The notes beneath the pieces were generated by a model. The model was given only the letters and a program-made list of their open reading frames with translations. It was not told the DNA's origin and did no database searches. Position numbers and translations under genes: made by a program. A stretch of 64,000 nucleotides of DNA from AP-15 sp963747735 (lineage in GTDB: Bacteria; Pseudomonadota; Alphaproteobacteria; ATCC43930; CGMCC-115725), in contig CAVVGE010000019.1 of the NCBI GenBank assembly GCA_963747735.1, forward strand, positions 496,001-560,000, written 5' to 3'. This document shows, piece by piece, positions 60,668 through 64,000 of the stretch. Each line of letters starts with the position of its first letter. Position 1 is the first letter of the stretch.

Positions 60668-61915
60668 TCAGCCTCTTCGCAGCGGCACATCTTCAGCTCC
60701 ACCGGCAGCGCCGGAAGCTGCTTGCGCGAGGGCGGCGACACCCGGCAATTCGCGGCCTTCGAGCCATTCGAGAAAGGCGCCGCCGGCGGTCGATACATAG
60801 GAGAGCCGGTCGCTCAGCCCGGCTGCGGCGAGCGCGGCCACGGTATCGCCGCCGCCAGCCACGCTGAGGAGCCGCCTCGCCTCGGTCAGCTCCACCGCCT
60901 TGGTCGCCACCGCCTTGGTGCCGCGGTCGAAGGGCGCCGTCTCGAAAGCGCCGAGCGGGCCGTTCCAGAGCAGAGTGCGCGAGGCTTCGAGAGCGGCGCC
61001 GATGCGCGCGATGGTGCGGGTGCCGATGTCGAGCACCATCATGTCCGCCGGCACCGCATCGATCGCGACCTCGCGCGCGGCGGCGCCGGGCTCGAGCGCG
61101 GCGGCAACGACGGCGTCCTCGGGCAGGATCACCCGGCAGTTGCGCTCGACGGCGAGCGCCAGGATCCGGCGCGCGTCCGCCGCCATGTCGCGCTCGCACA
61201 GCGACCGGCCGAGCTCCTTGCCTTGCGCATAAAGCAAGGTGTTGGCCATCGCCCCGCCGATCGCCAGCAGATCGACCTTGCCGACGATAAAGCGCAGGAG
61301 GTCGAGCTTGGTCGAAACCTTGGCGCCGCCGACCAGGGCCAGGACCGGCCGCTGCGGATGTTCGAGCGCGCCCGAAAGTGCGGCGAGCTCCGCCTCCATC
61401 AATTTGCCGGCGGCGGCCGGCAGCAGATGCGCCAGCGCCGCGATCGAGGCATGCGCCCGGTGCGCCGCGGAGAATGCGTCGTCGACATAAACGTCGCCGA
61501 GCTCGGCGAGGGCGCGCGCGAACTCGGGCGCGTTTGCTTCCTCGCCCGGGTGAAAGCGCAAATTTTCGAGAAGCGCCACCTCGCCCGGCCGCAGCGCCGC
61601 AACGACCCGCTTTGCGGGCTCGCCGACGCAATCCTCAGCAAAGGCCACCTCGCGTCCGCCCAATGCCCGGCGCAGCGGCTCGACGACCGGACGCAGCGAG
61701 AATGCCGGGTCGGGTTTTCCGTCGGGCCGGCCGAAATGCGACATCACGACGACAATCGCGGCTCTCCCGACGAGCGCCTCGATGGTCGGCGCCAGCCGCT
61801 CGATTCGGGTGGCGTCGGTCACCATGCCGTTCTTGACCGGCACGTTCAAATCAGCGCGCAGCAGCACGCGTTTGCCGCCGACCTCGAGGTCGTCGATCGT
61901 GAGAAACTTGGGCAT
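60668..61915 (-). CDS. pgk: Phosphoglycerate kinase
   Basis: Glycolysis/gluconeogenesis enzyme converting 1,3-bisphosphoglycerate to 3-phosphoglycerate with ATP formation (415 residues). Motifs are VLLRADLNVPVKNGMVTDAT, MSHFGRPDGKPDPAFSLRPV, LLENLRFHPGEEANAPEFAR, FSAAHRAHASIAALA, the ALVGGAKVSTKLDLL loop and the nucleotide-site segment LLSVAGGGDTVAALAAAGLS. Length is slightly above average through a C-terminal tail (ASGAAGGAEDVPLRRG). It appears monocistronic. The 267 bases to the divergent next gene hold no feature I recognise. Confidence 0.95.
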   Translation of the reverse strand: MPKFLTIDDLEVGGKRVLLRADLNVPVKNGMVTDATRIERLAPTIEALVGRAAIVVVMSHFGRPDGKPDPAFSLRPVVEPLRRALGGREVAFAEDCVGEPAKRVVAALRPGEVALLENLRFHPGEEANAPEFARALAELGDVYVDDAFSAAHRAHASIAALAHLLPAAAGKLMEAELAALSGALEHPQRPVLALVGGAKVSTKLDLLRFIVGKVDLLAIGGAMANTLLYAQGKELGRSLCERDMAADARRILALAVERNCRVILPEDAVVAAALEPGAAAREVAIDAVPADMMVLDIGTRTIARIGAALEASRTLLWNGPLGAFETAPFDRGTKAVATKAVELTEARRLLSVAGGGDTVAALAAAGLSDRLSYVSTAGGAFLEWLEGRELPGVAALAQAASGAAGGAEDVPLRRG

Positions 61916-62182
61916 TCCGAAGACCTCTCGAACTATCGGCTGGGCTCGGTCGGAGCGTCGCGCGAGGCTCGCTCGACACCATGAACATTCCGGCGAACGG
62001 CGTGTCCGAATCCAGGATCACAAAGACGACCGTGCCGATCGACAGCGCCGCCAGCACGATCGAAGCTTTTCGTGCGGCAAGGCTGGGGCGGGGGCGGCTC
62101 GTTCGGGGCTGCTTACTCCGCCCCCGGAATGCGCTAATATAGCGCAAGGTGGGGTTTGCAGCCGGGCCATGGCGAGCAGGTG

Positions 62183-63376
62183 ATGGGGTCGATCTCTGCG
62201 GGTCTGAACGGCGCCGATTACGTCGCACGCGCCCGTGCGCTGGGGCCGGCGCTCGCCGCCGCAGCCGAGGAGATAGAGCGTCGCCGCGAATTGCCCGAGC
62301 CGATCGTCGAGGCATTGGCCGCCGCAGGCTTGTTCCGGCTGCTGCTGCCGCGCTCGCTCGGCGGGGCCGAGCTCGCCCCCGCCGACTATGTGCCGGTCAT
62401 CGAGGAAATCGCCCGGCATGACGCCAGCGCCGCCTGGTGCGTCGGCCAAGCCTGCGGCTGCACGATGACCGCGGCGCAGCTGGAGCCCTCGGCGGCGCGC
62501 GAAATTTTTGGCGGCGCGCGCGGCATCGTCGCTTGGGGCCCGGCCGCTGCGGCAGCCCAGGCGCGACGGGTGCCGGGCGGCTATCGGTTGACCGGCCGCT
62601 GGAGCTTTGCCAGCGGCAGCCATCACGCGACCTGGCTCGGCGCGCATGTCGCGGTGCATGGCGAGGACGGCACGCCGCTCGCGCGCGCCGATGGCGGCGT
62701 CGTTTTCCGCACGCTGCTGTTCCCGAAGGCAAATGCGGCGATGGCCGACATCTGGCATGTCATCGGGCTGCGCGGCACCGGCAGCGACAGCTACAGCGTC
62801 GCCGATCTGTTCGTCCCCGACGAGCACACGGTCGCACGCGATGGGGCGGCGGGCCGGCACGAGCCCGGCCGGCTTTACGCCTTCAGCAGCAGCAACCTCT
62901 ACTCCGCCGGGTTTGCCGGTGTGGCGATGGGCGTCGCGGCGAGCGCGCTCGATGCCTTTATCGAGCTGGCGCGCGACAAGGTCCCGCGCGGCGGCAAGCG
63001 CACCCTGCGCGACAACAACATGATCCAGACGCAGACGGCGCAGGCTCACGCGCGGATCGGCGCGGCGCGCGCGTTCCTCTTGGACGCGCTCGACGAGATC
63101 TGGCATGAGGTCGGGCAGAGCGGCCGGCTCAGCCTCGACCACAACGCGACGATCCGGCTCGCCTCGACCTGGGCGATCCACCAGGCGCGCGAGGTCGTCG
63201 ACACCGTCTATCACGCCGCCGGGGCCACGGCCATTTTCGAGGAGAACCCGTTCGAGCGCCGCTTTCGCGACATTCATACCGTGGTGCAGCAATATCAGGG
63301 TCGCCAAGCGCATTTCGAGACCGTCGGCCAGGTCCTGCTCGGCCTCCCGCCGGAGAGCACGATGTTCACTTTTTAG
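62183..63376 (+). CDS. Flavin-dependent acyl-CoA-dehydrogenase-fold monooxygenase/dehydrogenase
   Basis: A 397-residue protein with the acyl-CoA dehydrogenase fold. It starts MGSISAGLNGADYVARARAL; the helical N-terminal domain has LPEPIVEALAAAGLFRLLLP and GGAELAPADYVPVIEEIARH. The middle beta domain reads VPGGYRLTGRWSFASGSHHA. The C-terminal helical part contains AFSSSNLYSAGFAGVAMGVA and ATAIFEENPFERRFRDIHTV. The absence of the catalytic Glu pattern of true dehydrogenases and the aromatic-degradation neighbours favour a reduced-flavin monooxygenase of the HsaA/HpaB type. Its reductase is not seen. Confidence 0.8.
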   Translation: MGSISAGLNGADYVARARALGPALAAAAEEIERRRELPEPIVEALAAAGLFRLLLPRSLGGAELAPADYVPVIEEIARHDASAAWCVGQACGCTMTAAQLEPSAAREIFGGARGIVAWGPAAAAAQARRVPGGYRLTGRWSFASGSHHATWLGAHVAVHGEDGTPLARADGGVVFRTLLFPKANAAMADIWHVIGLRGTGSDSYSVADLFVPDEHTVARDGAAGRHEPGRLYAFSSSNLYSAGFAGVAMGVAASALDAFIELARDKVPRGGKRTLRDNNMIQTQTAQAHARIGAARAFLLDALDEIWHEVGQSGRLSLDHNATIRLASTWAIHQAREVVDTVYHAAGATAIFEENPFERRFRDIHTVVQQYQGRQAHFETVGQVLLGLPPESTMFTF

Positions 63377-63382
63377 CGGTCG

Positions 63383-64000
63383 ATGGCGCCGCGCAACATG
63401 AACTCTCCCGCCTCCGACGCAAACCTCGCCGATCGATTGCCCACCCGGCGGCACTGGTCGCTCGACGACATCCCGTGGGCCGCGATCGACCGCGATCGGG
63501 TGGCCGGGAACGAGGCGTTGTTCTACATGGTCGCGGCGGCGTCGTTGATGGAAAGCGCCACCGACCTCTACACCGAGAACCTGATCGAATATTTCAGCGG
63601 CGATGACGAGATCGCGACGTGGCTCGAGCATTATTGGCTGCCCGAGGAGTTGCAGCACGGCCGGGCGTTGCGCCGCTACGTCGAGACCGCCTGGCCGGAT
63701 TTTCCGTGGGCCGAGGTGCGCGAGGGGTTTGTCGAGGAATTCCGGCCGTTCTGCGACGAGGCGCTGGAACAGCGGCGCAGCCTCGAAATGGCTTCGCGCT
63801 GCGTCGTCGAGACCGGCACCGCGAGCTTCTATACCGCACTGTCGCGCGCCAGCCCCGACCCGGTTTTGGCCGAGGTCACCGGCAGAATCGCCAGGGACGA
63901 GGTCCGGCACTACAAGCATTTCTACCGCTTTTTCCGCCAATATCGCGCGCAGGAGCAGCCCGGCCGCGGCGAGGTCGCCCCGGCCTTGTGGCGCCGGCTC
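63383..64000 (+). CDS. Ferritin-like di-iron protein (3' end outside window)
   Basis: The open frame starts at ATG (MAPRNMNSPASDANL; an internal ATG five codons later is an alternative) and runs to the window edge. The helical core has carboxylate/His ligands for a di-iron site: LMESATDLYTENLIEYF, YWLPEELQHGRALRRYV (E-E-x-x-H type), VVETGTASFYTALSRA and ARDEVRHYKHFYRFFRQYR (E-x-x-H). This order resembles acyl-ACP desaturase/ferritin-like oxidases. It follows the flavin-dependent enzyme by six bases, so the two may be cotranscribed. The activity cannot be named. Confidence 0.8.
   Translation, partial: MAPRNMNSPASDANLADRLPTRRHWSLDDIPWAAIDRDRVAGNEALFYMVAAASLMESATDLYTENLIEYFSGDDEIATWLEHYWLPEELQHGRALRRYVETAWPDFPWAEVREGFVEEFRPFCDEALEQRRSLEMASRCVVETGTASFYTALSRASPDPVLAEVTGRIARDEVRHYKHFYRFFRQYRAQEQPGRGEVAPALWRRL

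Noticed and set aside
1..64000. tRNA or rRNA genes
   Set aside because: I looked in the intergenic gaps for cloverleaf-like arms with a TTCGA-type loop and found none that fit; a dedicated scan would be needed to exclude one.

Overview
The window is high-GC DNA from an alphaproteobacterium. The best evidence is the TCA block mdh-sucC-sucD-sucA-sucB-lpd on one strand, the LDH-type malate dehydrogenase, and the styles of rpsI, rplM and the family 4 uracil-DNA glycosylase. An exosortase A/EPS locus and Tat-exported binding proteins suggest a free-living, polysaccharide-producing Gram-negative, perhaps near the Rhodospirillales; that last placement is inference.

Layout. 0-1.8 kb: glcE (cut by the window edge) and a decayed AAA ATPase ending at a 63-bp palindrome. 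1.9-14.5 kb (minus strand): mdh, sucC, sucD, sucA, sucB and lpd. This block is interrupted by a PIN toxin/antitoxin pair with an HNH scrap, and by a plus-strand island holding a glycine-rich PEP-CTERM protein, its ruined tandem copy and a sulfotransferase. As read, sucA carries three frameshifts, and lpd and the sulfotransferase one each. 14.8-21.3 kb: an orphan prepilin-like protein, an ECF sigma/anti-sigma/periplasmic sensor module, an F420-reductase-like oxidoreductase, a nucleotide-translocase-like carrier, a metallophosphoesterase and a secreted protein. 21.5-22.5 kb: upp and rpsT.

22.7-33.9 kb is the most unusual stretch. Six consecutive full-length paralogous Tat-exported ABC solute-binding proteins are followed by two permease genes and a terminator, with no ATPase gene. 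A likely remnant of a seventh copy lies between copies 4 and 5. The six fall into two sequence classes (1, 2, 3, 5 versus 4, 6).

34.0-35.8 kb: an IS701/IS4-like element whose transposase is studded with short palindromic inserts, then a large hairpin repeat. 35.9-42.1 kb: rpsI, rplM, family 4 UDG, enoyl-CoA hydratase, a DinB-fold protein and a DUF1800/DUF1501 pair.

42.3-58.1 kb: an exosortase A-type exopolysaccharide locus containing an export lipoprotein, chain-length protein, tyrosine kinase, outer-membrane protein, ATPase, deacetylase, FemAB protein, exosortase with EpsI domain, a second deacetylase on the opposite strand, a glycosyltransferase and two asparagine-synthase-like proteins. 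The PEP-CTERM protein at 3.7 kb is a plausible substrate of this exosortase. 58.1-64 kb: a Rieske oxygenase, a LigB-type extradiol dioxygenase, pgk, a flavin-dependent acyl-CoA-dehydrogenase-fold enzyme and a ferritin-like protein cut by the window edge. I saw no tRNA, rRNA or CRISPR array.
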